Shown: positions 35,823-47,282 of the stretch, in pieces
Position numbering within the stretch: the stretch's first letter is position 1
Layout: every line of letters starts with the position of its first letter
Origin: Chlorella sorokiniana
Lineage: Eukaryota; Chlorophyta; Trebouxiophyceae; Chlorellales; Chlorellaceae
Reading direction: 5' to 3'
Length of the DNA stretch: 64,000 bases
NCBI GenBank assembly: GCA_025917655.1
Contig: CP084617.1
Location: 1,302,001-1,366,000, forward strand
Translations under genes and position numbers: made by a program
Notes under the pieces: model-generated
Told to the model about the DNA's origin: nothing
Seen by the model: the letters and a program-made list of their open reading frames with translations, nothing else
The model's database searches: none

Positions 35823-38119
35823 GGGGCGACAGGAATGCTGAAGGGATGTGCGAGGAGGGAGGAAAGAGAGGGGAATGGGCGGCAAAGGGGCCACACAGGG
35901 GCGCAGCTCCACCTGCAGGCTAAAAAAACAAAAAACAAGGCGGGCTGGGCAACGCAGCCAGAGAGGGGCGAGGAGCCCCCTGTGGAGGCCGCAGGTGCTG
36001 CAGCCACCACCTGACGTATGGGTCGGCCCACGAGCCCCACCAGTCCATGCGTGGCAGGTTCACCGCCTCCACCACATGCACCTCCAGCAGGCCCTCAGGC
36101 TCCTGCTAGACACACAAGAGGGCAACGATGAGTGCGCGCGTGTGTGTTGTGTGTGTGTGTGTTGGGGGGGGGGGGGCGCGGCGTCCCGTTGATGACAGGC
36201 GGAAGCTGGGTGAGGCAGTTTGCTGAGCAACAAGCGCCATTGACGAATCACAAGCAGTGCAGGCAGCCAGCGGCGCAAGGGCTCCATGCAGTTGGGACCC
36301 GCTGCTGCCTCTGCTGCAGGATCTCGGACGCTCGGATGCGCTGCTCGGCAGCTTGCCTGCCGTGCCACAGCGCCGTCCACCCCCGGCATGGGCAGGTCGT
36401 AGCCGCCGGGGAAGAGGAAGGGGGCCAGCACCGAGGTGCGGATGAAGGAGCTGCGGCCACAAGTGGGGTGGGGGGGGGGGGGGTGGGGCAGTTGTGGTGG
36501 GATGCACAGCACCGCACGGTGTCACTAACTACCATTCGAGGCGCAGCTTGATGGCGCCATCATTAGTTGCTCCTCCCTCTAATACTAGCCCGCAACAACA
36601 CCATCAACACAACTAACCAAATTCAATTGTCCCCCCCGTTGATTGCCCCCCTCTCTCTCCCCCCCGCACTTGATCCAGGCCTCCACCCCGGCAGCACAAA
36701 GGGGTTGCCGCCGAAGATGCTGGTATGGTAGGAGAAGTGCGGGGCGCCCAGCAGCGACATGCGCCCCCGCCACCACAGGCAGCCGCTCCAGCAGGGGGCC
36801 AGGGTGAGGCGCAGGGTGCCGCTGACCACCACCTGGCGCACGCCCACCTGCACGCATTCCACACAACCCTCTTTCTTTCTTGTTTTCTACCTTAGCTAAC
36901 AAGGCAGGATGGAGGGGTTGCTCTAATTGATAGTTGCAAACCCAGGTGAGCTTCTTTCTGACGACCTGGAGAGCTGCAAGTTTTTCGTCCCCCCCCGTCT
37001 GGGCATCCAACGTGCACCCCAGCTCCCCCACCCCACCTTGAGGAACATTGCCCGCGGCACCAGCTGGCGCAGGAAGCGCAGCACCCTGTTCTTGCCGCTG
37101 TCGCGGGGCCCACCTCCGCCGCAGAGAACAGGTAGAAGAGCAGCTTGACTGTGGGGGCGCTTGGTGGTGGGGTGGGGGGTGGGTGGCGGACAGGGCACCC
37201 GAAGCAAGGGGTGGCAGCTTTCCCAGCCAGCACCCCCTACGCACATACATACACCCCCACCCCACCCACACCCACACACGCAAGCAGGGCCCTCACCCTC
37301 CAGCTCGCTGCTCCAGGAGAAGGCCCAGTCAAAGGCCAGCTGCCCCTGCGTCGCTCCGCCGCCTCCCGACGGCGGCAGCACCGCCTTGATCGCGGTGATC
37401 TGCGGCGGTGCCTGCCCGAGGTACACGCCCTGTACCGCCACTCGCGAGCCCGCCATCCAGCGCGGCCGCCACACCCCGCGGCTGTTGAGCATGTCCTCCA
37501 GCTGCCCGCCGCGGGCGGCCAGCCGCTCGGCTGCGGGAGGGGGCGCACATGGAGGGCTGCCCTGGAGGCTGTAGTGCCCGCTGGTCTGCATGGCGGCAGG
37601 CAGCCGCTGCCAGCAGCCTGGCGAAAAATGTTGCTGACATTGACTGCCCACCTGCAATGCTGACGTGGGGCCAAAGCGTGCGCAGCGCGCCGTTTATCCA
37701 CTCTGGCTGGCGCACCATCTGAGGGTCTGCCAGCTGCAGCACAGGAAAGCGGGGGAAGCGTTGCCTCTCCGCAAGGCCACATTTTTGAGGGAAAAGCCCT
37801 GCCAGGAGGTGCAAGCTGTGACCTGCTGCGGCGGCAGGGTGGGTCTCACCCAGGAGGGCAGGGTCTCACGGAACAGCTGCCTCAGGGCTGTCGCATCCCA
37901 GTCCTCCCCCGCTGCTGCCTGCAGCTGGCGGTGGCGCCGCTCGCGACGTTGCGCTGCTGCAGAAGCGAGTGCCCACGCGCAGCTGGCCAGCAGACAGCCA
38001 AGTAGCACCCAAGCCAAGGCTGCACTGTTGGCAGAAGCGTGTTCGAGGGGCCGCTGACAACAGTGGGACAGGCAGGGTGGCGCCTGTTGGGGTGGGGAGC
38101 CAACCTTGGACGCAGCCAT
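33332..38119 (-). CDS. Extended-synaptotagmin-like SMP and C2-domain protein
   Basis: Proteins with an N-terminal membrane anchor, an SMP lipid-transfer domain and C2 domains (plant SYT1, animal E-Syt) tether the ER to the plasma membrane. The start at 38119 (MAASKVGSPPQQ) is followed by a membrane segment, SAALAWVLLGCLLASCAWAL. SMP blocks are EWINGALRTLWPHVS, PRWMAGSRVAVQGVYLGQAP, ITAIKAVLPP, LAFDWAFSW, GTLRLTLAPCW and IRTSVLAPFLFPGGYDLPM. The first C2 domain reads LLEVHVVEAVNLPRMDWWGS, ADPYVR, SWDERFTLLVHSARYQSLTL. After a linker with EEIDAAMGAADRRPG comes a second C2-like unit: GVLTIHLEKAEGL, KVRVSVGNVSKVTERGK, DPVFDER, LELLVDGA and the end LVMELSWKAAAGMY. Most calcium-binding Asp of the second C2 are not evident. 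A frame change just before the C-terminus is likely a missing base. Confidence 0.85.
35787..35822. repeat. (TG)n microsatellite flanked by G runs
   Basis: About 16 TG units between two G homopolymers, in an intron of the SMP/C2 gene. A similar GT/G-run tract lies at 36144-36176. Confidence 0.9.
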
Positions 38120-38541
38120 GTCGACGAAATTTTTATGCTGAGGGCTTCTGGCGCTTGGGGATGTCCTCTGTGAAGTGCTGCGGTACAGTGCGCAGCCCAA
38201 CCCGAAAGCCCATGACGCGCTCGGCTCTGCTTCTCCCCTAGAAAAGCTGCTGCGCAGATTTGTCCAAGTCAACGCGTCATTCAGAGCGTGCTCCTCAGCG
38301 TTCGTTTCCTGCTGAAAGCGCTTTGAAACCCATGGGAACGTGCCATTGAGTTGTTCTTCCTGTCGGCTTACGCTTTGACAAGACTGCACCACCAACCCAG
38401 CATCACCTCCCGTCACCATCCGTTGCTCGCTGGGCAATGTCGCCAGCTCCAGCCCAACACTGTTGCAATGGCAAAGTGGCGATGCATTACAACACCGTGC
38501 AGCTGCACTGCACTGCTGCCATGGCCGCTGGTTCAGTCAAA
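38120..38541. other. Spacer between SMP/C2 5' end and hydrolase 3' end
   Basis: These 422 bp should contain the SMP/C2 promoter and the hydrolase 3' UTR. I see no gene in it. Confidence 0.5.
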
Positions 38542-40979
38542 TCACGGGTCCACCACTTGCTTCACAAACTCGATCAGAAGGCGGTTGAGCCGCTCTGGCG
38601 TCTCGTCCATGGGCGCGTGCCCCACACCCTGCACCCGCCGGGGGGAGGGAGCTCGTTTGCGGCGGGACCTCCAGCAGAGCAGTGCACCGAGTTGAGGCAG
38701 GCTGCAGGAGAAGGGCGCGTGGCAGATGCACGGCCAGGCAGCGCATGTGCGGTCCTTGCCGCCGCACCTCCAGCTCCACAAACCGGGTGCTGCCCTGCGG
38801 CCGCGCCTGCAGCAAGCCCGCCAGCGCCCGCGCGTTTTCCGTGAGGCCCCGTCGTTGCTGCCCTGCAAAAAGCCAGCAACGCGAGTGTGAGTGAAGGTGC
38901 ACAGCGCAGGTGCGCGCCTGACCTCACAAATGCTTGCTTGCTCAGCGCCAGCCAGCCAGCTGGATGCCAGCCAAGCCAGCGGAGGTTGTACAGCACAGCC
39001 CAGCGGGCCAAGCTGCATGCCAGGGCAGACTTGTGCCGACGGCTTGCCTGCACCAGCAGCACGGGCTGGGCGAGGGCGGCGTAGTCGTAGGCTGGGGGAT
39101 GGAGAAGGCGCGCAGGTTGAGCAGCGCCCCCGGTCCCAGCGCTCCGCCTGCAGCGGCTTGAGGTAGCCGTCGATCATGTCCTGCGGAAAGGACAGCAGGG
39201 TGCGGCTGGGCTGGAGCGGGTTCAAGGGGAAGGAGAAAAGGACAGGGGGAGGGCGGGGGCAGGCGGCTCACGCGCCTTAAGCAAGTGGGGCATTAAGCAA
39301 GTGTGGGATCGGGCTGCTGCGGCGCGCTCGACAGGCCTGGCAGCGCGCAGGCACGCAGCGGCTGGCACGGCAGCCAGCCAGGGCGCACCTGCGGCACCTC
39401 GCTGTCCTCTGGAAGCGTGCCCAGCCGCCCCGCCGCCACCTCATCGCGCCGCCGCAGGATCTGCCGCCGCACGTAGCTGTGCAGGGGCGCGGGGGAGGGG
39501 CTGTTTAAGAATTCCAAACATACAAGAGGTGAGTGCAGCCATCACCACAGGAGCTTGCCATCCATCGGCGCTGCGTTCAAGCGCAGACCCAGCAGCCTTG
39601 GCCTTGGCCTTGCTGCCGCTGCTCTGTGCTTCTTTGAAGGTATGTTCTGTAGACCCCTCCCCCAGGACCCAACACACAAATCATGCACACCCGCGGCCCC
39701 GCCTCACCGCAGCCCCAGCCTGTCGTCTGCCAGCAGCGCCCGCGACAGCGCGAGCGCAGCTGCTGGCCCAGCCCCGCCCGCCGCGCAAAGGAGCGGTCGG
39801 GCGTGGTGGGCAGCGCTGGCGCCACAAAGCCCAGCGCCGCCACGCGCCGCGGCTGCAGAGCGGCGAGCTCCATGCACACCAGGGCCCCCGCAGAGTGGCC
39901 CACAGCGATGACGGAGGCAGCGCCCAGGTGGTCCAGCAGGCCTTTGGCCAGGCGGGCGGCGCCCTCAGCTTTGTACGGATTGTACTGCAGGGTTGTGCCG
40001 CGGCAGGTGGGGCCAGCTTGTGATTGGGGCGGTTCAAGCAAGCTGCACGTGCTGTCCAAGGTCCCGCCTGCCCGAATGAACAACGCGATCACCCGGGCAA
40101 ATACAAAGTTGTGTTGTCGGGTATCACCTGCAGCGGCTCTCCCGGTCCGCCCCAGCTCAGCGGCCGCTCCGCCAGCCCAAACGGCGGCCGATCATAGGCC
40201 ACCACCCTGCGCGGCAGCATTCGTTTTGAGTTGCAAACGGGTCGCTACAGGTTGAGGCACAGAGGCAGAGAGGATGGGCTGGGACCGGGTGAGGCAGCCT
40301 TGCCGACTCTCATGCTGGACATGCCGCCCGGGCTGTGCAAAAGAGGGCCCAGGGAGGCAGTATAAAGAACAACGCAGGGAGGCAGTCTCCTTGCGCGAGT
40401 ACCGCACCTGCAGCCGGTGGCGTCCGCCACCTCCTGCATAGTGGTGCGCCAGGAGAAGACGGAGCCGTTGAAGCCGTGCACCAGCAGCAGCAGGGGGCGC
40501 TCCGCCGCTGCCGCCGCCGCTGGAGCTGCCCCTGCTCCCGCAGCGCCCGCTGCTGCTGCTGGGGCCGCCGCTGGCGCCTGCGAATCGGGCTTGGCGGCGG
40601 TGCTGGCTGCTGCCGCTGCCGGCCAGGCCTGCTTGTAGTGCAGCGTGACGCCGTCCACGTCCACAAAGAGGGAGTCGTCGTCAGCAAGCTCGCGGGCAGG
40701 GCGGGTGACAGGCGGCGGCACGGGCGAGCCGGTGTCGTCTGACAGCAGCGGCACGACGAGATCTGACAGCCAGCCTCCCCACACTTCGCGCCGCGCCTGC
40801 TGCACCAGCGCTGAGACGAGAGCGCGCTGCACGGCGCCGCGCCCGCTCGTGCGGCGTGGCGCTGGCTGCGCCGCAGCTGCCACTACCAATCGGCGCCGCC
40901 CACACGGCACAGCCACCTTCTGCTGTTGCGGGTGTATCGATTGGCTGGCGCTCCAAGACAGGCAGGCCATCTTTGGCAA
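38542..40979 (-). CDS. Alpha/beta hydrolase, probably plastid-targeted
   Basis: An alpha/beta-hydrolase fold enzyme of unknown substrate. The N-terminus from 40979 (MPKMACLSWSAS) is Ser/Ala/Arg-rich and contains RRRLVVAAAAQPAPRR, resembling a plastid transit peptide. Visible landmarks: DDDSLFVDVDGVTLHYKQAW; an Ala-rich insertion; the oxyanion segment LLLLVHGFNGSVFSWR; VVAYDRPPFGLAERPLSW; the nucleophile elbow SVIAVGHSAGALVCMELAAL (Ser in GHSAG); VAALGFVAPALP; a cap-like helical part with DMIDGYLKPLQAERWDRG and YVRRQILRRRDEVAAG; and the catalytic-His segment GVGHAPMDETPERLNRLL close to the end at 38542. The order matches plant proteins of the pheophytinase/epoxide-hydrolase-like group, but no substrate can be assigned. 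Several exon joins change frame. Confidence 0.86.
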
Positions 40980-41307
40980 CAGGGGATGATGAAGTTCCCG
41001 AAGGCTGGGAGGCTCGCTGGTCAGACTTCAGAAAGCGTGATCACGCACACCTGGGTGACGCGCTAGCAATACGGTTGTCCCGTGCATGCGGTGTCTCGGC
41101 GAAGCTGCCGTGTGTGCTGCGCCTGCTGGGCACTTCTTGAAGGAGCAGGGGTCGGCCATCGTACGCTTGTTTGAGCACTGGACTAGCGCGCGACCAATTG
41201 CGCCAGTCATCGGCCCGTTTAGACCAGGGCACGCAAGGGTTGCCGACCAAACTTGCAGCACTGTTCCTTGGCGGGCCCAGCATCCATCCTGTCGTGCTCG
41301 GAGCTCG
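40980..41307. promoter_or_regulatory. Divergent promoter region, hydrolase / D-amino-acid oxidase
   Basis: These 328 bp separate the chosen start codons of two divergent genes. If the oxidase starts at the upstream in-frame ATG at 41086 the spacer is only about 100 bp. No defined element is recognised. Confidence 0.5.
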
Positions 41308-44047
41308 ATGTCTAAGGTATTGTTGCCGCAGCACCCCCGAAACCACTGCCGAGCTGCTGCCCCTGCCGCCACGGCGGTCGGCGCGGCCACATCGCCGTCC
41401 GGCCATGTCTGCGTGCTTGGAGCGGGCGTGGTGGGCCTGACGAGCGCGCTGCGCATCAAGCAAGCCATGCCAGATGTCCAGGTCACCGTCGTGGCCGAGA
41501 AGTTCAGCGACGTGAGGTGCCGATCCGCGTGCTCCTTCTGTGCCGGCTGGAGCAGCTGCCGCCAGCAGCCAGCATGATCGTTCCTGGCTGGCACAGCCGC
41601 CCACGCCGGCCACTGGCTCTGCGCTGCCCAGCTCAGCGCTTGTGCCGCCCTGCAGACCACCTCGCACGGCGCGGGTGGGCTGTGGAAGCCCTACACACTG
41701 GTGAGCCGCTGGCGCAGGAACTGCAGCGCCTGCGGCGCGGGAACTGCAGCGCTCCGCCTTGCCCCCAGCCTGTCCCCCGAATGCTGCACGTGCGCCACCT
41801 CTCACGCCAGGGGCACCTGTCATGCTGCTGGACAGGCCTTCTCGCCCTCAGCCGCGCTGCCTGCCGTACCGCTGCGCAGGGCGACACGCCGCCAGAGCTG
41901 GTCAACCGCTGGGGCCAGGACACCTTTGACCACTACCTCGCCCTCTACCAGTCGCCCGAAGCCCCCGAAGCGGGTGCGCCAGCCAGACGCCGACCCTTGC
42001 ACGCTGACACGCTGCCTCTGTGCTCTGCTGCACAAGCCATGCCGTGCTATCGCTGCCCTGCTGACCTGTAGCAACCTCCCCATGAGTTGCCGCCGTCACC
42101 CCAGCTCTTTGTTTGCGCACCGCCCTTCCCTGACTCCCCTCTCTAATTCCCTCCTTCTCTATTTTCCTTCCTCTAGTTTCCTTCCTGTCGGATGTCCTTT
42201 CAGCGACGCTGCCTGCGTGCCCTGCAGGCACGATCCTCACCTCCGCCTACCAGCTGTTCAAGGAGGCGGTGCCCGACCCCGAGTGGGCCCGGGTGGTTCC
42301 CCACTTCCGCCGCATGAGCCCCCGGGAGCTTGCGGCGTACGACCCGCAGCGCGCCTCGGCCCACGGCTGGTTCTACACCACCATGATCACGTGTGTGTGT
42401 GGGGGGTTTCTTGGGGGGTCAGGGGATGGGGGGGGGGGGGGGAGGGGGCAGAGGGAGGGTTTGGAGGACCATTTTCTTGGAAGAGAGTTGTCGTTCTGGG
42501 GGTGGGTGGGTGCAGTGAGCAGCCCTTGACGCCTGCCAGACCCTTGGGAGCTGGCAGCGTGCAACACTCGTGGCTGCATGCCCCCTGCCGCAGGGATGGC
42601 CGCCTATACCTGGCATGGCTGGCCAAGCAGCTGCGGGCGGCGGGCGCCGCGCTTCGGGAGCAGCGAGTGGCGGCGGTGGGCGAGCTGGCTGAGCACGATG
42701 TGGTGGTCAACTGCTCGGGTGAGGACTCCGTGAACGATGAGTGATGAGGGTGAAGCGACGAGGGAGGCACAGCCAAGCGACCCGACTGTATCTTCGTTAG
42801 CAACAGGCGGCGAGAAGGGCAGCGCAGCGGGACATCGGAGCCACGGTGTCTGACTGGCCGCTGGCCCCGGCGCAGAAAAGCATGCTGCTGCAACACAGCA
42901 GGTGGCGACATACCTGCGAACAACATCCCGCCTCCCTGCGCCGCAGGCCTTGGCGCGGCCAAGCTGTTTGGCGACGGCAGCATGTACCCAGTGCGGGGCC
43001 ACGTGCTGCGCGTGCGGGCGCCCTGGGTGGGCGGTCGCTGCACGGCGCAGCGGCGGTGCTGCTCAACCTGCTTGCCAGCCTGTTGCGGTTTGCCCCCTGC
43101 CCCCTCCGCCAATTGCTGTGCCATGCATGTTGCCCCCGCTCACGCCCCCACACTCCACCCATCCTCGCCGTGCCCCCCCGCTTACCCTCACTGCCCCCAC
43201 CGCCCTACTCCCCGCAGGTGCGACACTACGTCAACGGCGCCAGCGGCACCGACAGCGACTGCTACATCATCCCCAACATGGGTGAGCCGCCGCGTGGCAG
43301 CCGGGCTGCCCGGGACAGCCGACGTGCCCTTTTCCCGTGCAGCCGCCAGCCTGCCGCTGGTCCAAAGACCCTGCTGGGACGCTGTGGCTGCCGGCGGTGG
43401 CCAACACGTGCACCCCGCTCCAGCGGTGCTGCCTCTGCCAAACAGCCCTGCTGCTCTGCCGCGCCCCGCCCCTGACACGGTGGCCCCGCCGCCGCGCAGA
43501 CACGGTGGTGCTGGGGGCACGCTGGGCAAGGGCGACTGGGACACCACCCCGCGGGAGGCAGACCGGCGCGGCATCCTGGACCGCGCCTGCGCCGTGCTGC
43601 CCAGCCTGGCGGCGGCGGAGGTGGTGTCGGAGTGGGTGAGGAGCGGGCTGGCCGGTCTGGGATGAAGGCGCGGGGGCGCCCGATCATTGTGGTTGGCCCC
43701 GGATGCGCTCGAGCGTACTGCCCTGGTTTTGGGGGGTAGTTGGGGGAGGGAGAGAATCTGCGGAGGCTGGCCTGCCTGTTGGGTGGTGCCGGGCTGCTGG
43801 CGGCAACCGCCTGCGCGCCGCTGCGCATCGGCTGCCCCCTGCGCCGCAGGTGGGTCTGCGGCCGGGCGGCCCTCTGTGCGTCTGGAGCTTGAACACGTGC
43901 CCCTGCAGCAGCAGCAGCCACAGTCAAAGGCCAGCCTGCCGGTGGTGCACAACTACGGGCACGGCGGCGCTGGGCTCACCCTGGCCTGGGGCTGCGCCGC
44001 CCGCCGCCGCGGCGCTGGTGCAGCAAGCGCTCGAGGCCAAGTCTTGA
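41308..44047 (+). CDS. D-amino-acid oxidase (FAD-dependent)
   Basis: DAAO oxidatively deaminates D-amino acids to 2-oxo acids, ammonia and hydrogen peroxide. The start at 41308 gives an Ala/Arg-rich leader followed by the FAD-binding Rossmann motif GHVCVLGAGVVGLTSALRIK. Later exons give TTSHGAGGLWKPYTL, LVNRWGQDTFDHYLALYQSP, AYQLFKEAVPDPEWARVVPH, LYLAWLAKQLRAAGAALREQ, VVVNCSG, GLGAAKLFGD, MYPVRGHVLRVRAPW, RHYVNGASGTDSDCYIIPN, GKGDWDTTPREADRRGILDR and the family signature VVHNYGHGGAGLTLAWGCA. The frame shifts just after this signature in a GCC run; the likely end is LVQQALEAKS at 44047. No canonical SKL-type peroxisomal signal is seen. The final bases are duplicated downstream. Confidence 0.9.
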
Positions 44048-44100
44048 CTTGACTGTTACAGAGACCAGGCGCTGGTCCAGCAAGCGCCCAAGGCAAAGTG
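44011..44100. repeat. Diverged tandem duplication of the DAAO C-terminal codons
   Basis: About 32 bp at 44011-44042 (ending just before the TGA) recur at 44068-44100 with a few substitutions. The first copy encodes ALVQQALEAK, the second would read ALVQQAPKAK followed by TGA. Confidence 0.85.
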
Positions 44101-44887
44101 ACCCACGGCGCGCCCAGCAACCTTACAGAGGGTGCTGCCGCCAGTGCTGGTGGCTGGCGCAGCAGGGGCCACGTTACCTACCGCCAGCAGGCAGTGGCGG
44201 GCGCAATTGGGGGCAGGCCAGGAGTGGCTGAGTCGGCAGGATGCAGGAGGGCGGTTCTGGGCGTGGGTGGCTTGGCCGCCGTGCACGGACAGTCGGACGC
44301 GCGCGGCTGGGGTGCTGCAGGCTGGGGGCGCACGGCTGACTCTGCCCACACGGCTGCTGCTGCTGGCAGCCAACATGGTGGGCCCTGGCTGCAGCGGCCA
44401 CGCTGCGCAGGCTTGGCGAGCCTTCGTGCAGTGCCTTTCATGGTGGAAAGCGTTCAGATGCCACACCCACCACTGCAAGACGCTGCGGCTCAGGCGCTGT
44501 TGGCCTTCAGGCATACACCGCTCCAGACGATATCAAACCAAACTGCCACCCATCAGGGGCTGGCAGTTGGGTCAAAGAGAAAAGAATACCAGCAATGCAA
44601 AAATGCTGGAGACAGGAAATCAGGTATCAAGGCAGCAAGCGGGAACGCTGAAGCAACAGAGCGGGCTGCCATGAGCAACTGGAGAAGCAAGCTGAGATCG
44701 CCAGAAACAGAAAGAACGGGCAGTTCAGAGGTTTGGCAGAGCAGGGAAGACAGAAGAAGGAGGGCGGCCAGGACAGCCGGCGGTGCTCGATCCCTGAGGC
44801 GCGCCTGCGGCGACACTGCTGCTCGGCCTGCAGCCAGCGGCGCTCCTGCAGGCAGCGTGCAGCGGGCCCGGCCAGCTGGCGCGGAGG
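44048..44887. other. Convergent 3' region, DAAO / mitoferrin
   Basis: About 840 bp between convergent stops. Besides the DAAO duplication, 44570-44765 is purine-rich and clearly lower in GC than its surroundings. Frames here show no family similarity. Confidence 0.5.
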
Positions 44888-46905
44888 TCAGGCGCTGCTG
44901 CCCAGCACCTTCTTGGCCGTCTCGTAGATGCCCCAGCAGATGGCGGCGGATGGAGCGTGGAAGAGCACCCGGGGCTGCCAGCCCCGCACCAGCGCCGCCG
45001 GGCCCTCCTCCCGCGCTATCCGGGACAGCACGCGCCACTGCGGGTGCGCAGAAGGGTGGGGGCAGTGCTGGGATGCTTGGACGGCAAGGGCACGGCAGCA
45101 GGGCCTCGCAAAGGAGTTCAAGCAGGTTTCTCTACCCCACGGCCAGCAGAGAGGGCGGCACAGCCGGGTCGGCCCAAGCCCCCAGAAGTACGGCTTGTTA
45201 ACCCCAGGCTGACAATACAATACATCAACACTCAAGGCAGTACGCTCACCGTGCTAGAGGTGTTGTACCGCGTGGCGCTGCCCAACCCTTCCAGCTGCAG
45301 CCGCGTCTTGACCACGTCCAGCGGGGTGGTGGCGGCGGCAGCAAGGCCGCCCGCAACGCCCCCGCAATCAGCTGCACCCAAAGCCCCTCCTCCTCCTCCT
45401 CCCCGTCTCCTCGCCCCCGCTGCCGCTTCCACCCGCTGCTTGCGCTGCCGCGGCCATGAGCAACGGGCCGGCTCCGGAGCTAAGGTCGTGGTCGCGGCCT
45501 GAGGCAGCGACGCCGTCAGATGCCGGGAGGCTGCTGAGCTGGCGGGGGCACCAACCAAGAACTTCTTCATGCTCTCGTACACGGCAAAGTGTAGCGCAGT
45601 GTATGGCACGTTCATAACAAGCTGCGCAAGGGGCAGGGGAGGGGGGGGGGCAAGGGAATGGGTGAGTTCGCGGAAGCGCCGCAGGGCACCATATTGCCCT
45701 GATGCATGCAAGGGAGGCCATTCAGCCCAACCACCTGCGCCGCTCCCTGCACCACCCACCGTGGTCCAATACGAGTTGTAGAAGGCTCGGATGCCGCCCT
45801 CCTGCCACGTCGCCCGCGCGCGCAGTGCATGAGGCTGCGGTAGGGCGAGTGCCGCACCTGCGCCGCATGCATGAGTTGAGTTTGACTGATTCGGTGCCCT
45901 TGAGCTTGCAGACATGGAATCTATGCCCTGCTGCCGCCACAGGACTGCCGCGCAGGCAGCGAACTGCAACTTTCACAGTCCTGGACGGGCCCTGCATGGC
46001 AGCCGCAGCCCCGGCAGGCAGTGTTCATCATCCCCCGCCCACCCACCTGCATGCGCTGCTTCACGACATCCCAGGGGTTCATGCAGCCGTCATTGACGAT
46101 GGTGGCCGTGGCCCCCGCCGCTGCGGTGGCCAAGGGGTGGTGCCCCTCGCCCGCGCCGCCGTAAAGCTGCTTGGCCGCCTCGTAGGAAGCAAAGTACAGT
46201 GCGTGGCTGGGGCTGCGCAAGGAAAGGCGGCGGGGGAGAGGCGGAGGGGCGTGTGTCAGCCAGCGGGGTGTGATACGCCCGAGTGCCAGCCACAGCTGCG
46301 GAATTAAAGCCGCAGTGCCCGTTCCACGATTGCTGCAGCATGCCGCACGGCAGCGCGGCTGCCACAGGCATCTGCATTAGGAGCGCAGCGCAGCTCACCC
46401 CGCGCCCAGCGCCATGGCGGTGACGCCACGGTAGAGCCCCGCCGCGCCCTCCCGCCGAAGGATATTTCGCAGCGCCGTACCGACGCTAGAGTGCAGCTGC
46501 AATCAAAGGGAGCAAGAGTCACGGGCTGTCAAAGTGGAAGGTGAACGCTGGTGCAGTCGGGTGCAGTTGGCAAGCGGCTGTCGGGGGCAAGGCTTGGCGC
46601 TCCTTGCCTGCTGCCCGGGTGCGCCAACGCCTGCATGCGCGTCTTCACTGTGTCCACTGGGAACATAGCTATGTGCTCGCCGATGCCCGCCATCGCCCCC
46701 GCCACCATGTGCTGCGGGGCAGCAGCCACGACAACAGGCGGCTCAGGCGGCGGCAAGCAGCGGCGGCTGGCGGCAAGGTTGACATAAACGGGCCCTGCGC
46801 TGTCCAAGCGGCGTCTCTCACCCCGTAGAAGGTTAGCCCATCGTAGCTTTCAACAAGGGCAGCGGCAGGGACGTCCCTGCTACTAGTTGTGCAGGGGTCT
46901 GCCAT
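44888..46905 (-). CDS. Mitoferrin-like mitochondrial carrier (iron importer)
   Basis: Six-helix carriers of the SLC25 family import solutes across the mitochondrial inner membrane; mitoferrins (Mrs3/Mrs4, MIT) import iron. From the start at 46905 ([11 protein letters not shown]) the three repeats are visible. Repeat 1: [28 protein letters not shown]. Between: [19 protein letters not shown] and [15 protein letters not shown]. Repeat 2: [26 protein letters not shown], then [12 protein letters not shown] and [20 protein letters not shown]. Repeat 3: [17 protein letters not shown], then [20 protein letters not shown] and [14 protein letters not shown]. The [11 protein letters not shown] and [10 protein letters not shown] motifs are mitoferrin-like, hence the subfamily call. 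Between repeats 2 and 3 there is a non-conserved insertion; a frame change near 45350 within a G/C run is likely a missing base. Confidence 0.88.
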
Positions 46906-47282
46906 CTTGCAGCCCCTGCCCGCGTTAAAACCACTGTTGCAGTGGAGGACCCGCTGTTTACAATTGGGGTTTGCGTCGGCGCTGCAGCGGCAAGGTCAAG
47001 TCGAGTGGTAGGAGGGGGCCTCTCGGGCGGATGCAGGCACTGCGCGGCTCTTGAAAGCAAGGGATGGGCACCAGGGATTGGTTGAAACAAGCAGTCAATA
47101 CCTAGGAGTGCGTTTGTTAAGGGGGTAGTGCAGTGGCGGCGGCATGCACGAAATGGGCACAGGCGTGCCTTTCAAGGGGGGCCGAGCGGCAATTCACGCT
47201 GCAAGCATCCAGAAAATCAGTCTAGAAAAGTTGTGGTCCAATGGCCAGCGCCGTGCCAGGGCGCCCACTTGTTGCAGGCGTG
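46906..47282. other. Spacer between mitoferrin 5' end and 5-FCL 3' end
   Basis: These 377 bp should hold the mitoferrin promoter and the cyclo-ligase 3' UTR. I see no gene or repeat. Confidence 0.5.

Noticed and set aside
44011-44047. Peroxisomal PTS1 signal at the DAAO C-terminus
   Set aside because: The end reads EAKS (or a Gly/Ser-rich tail in the alternative frame), neither of which fits the SKL-type consensus.
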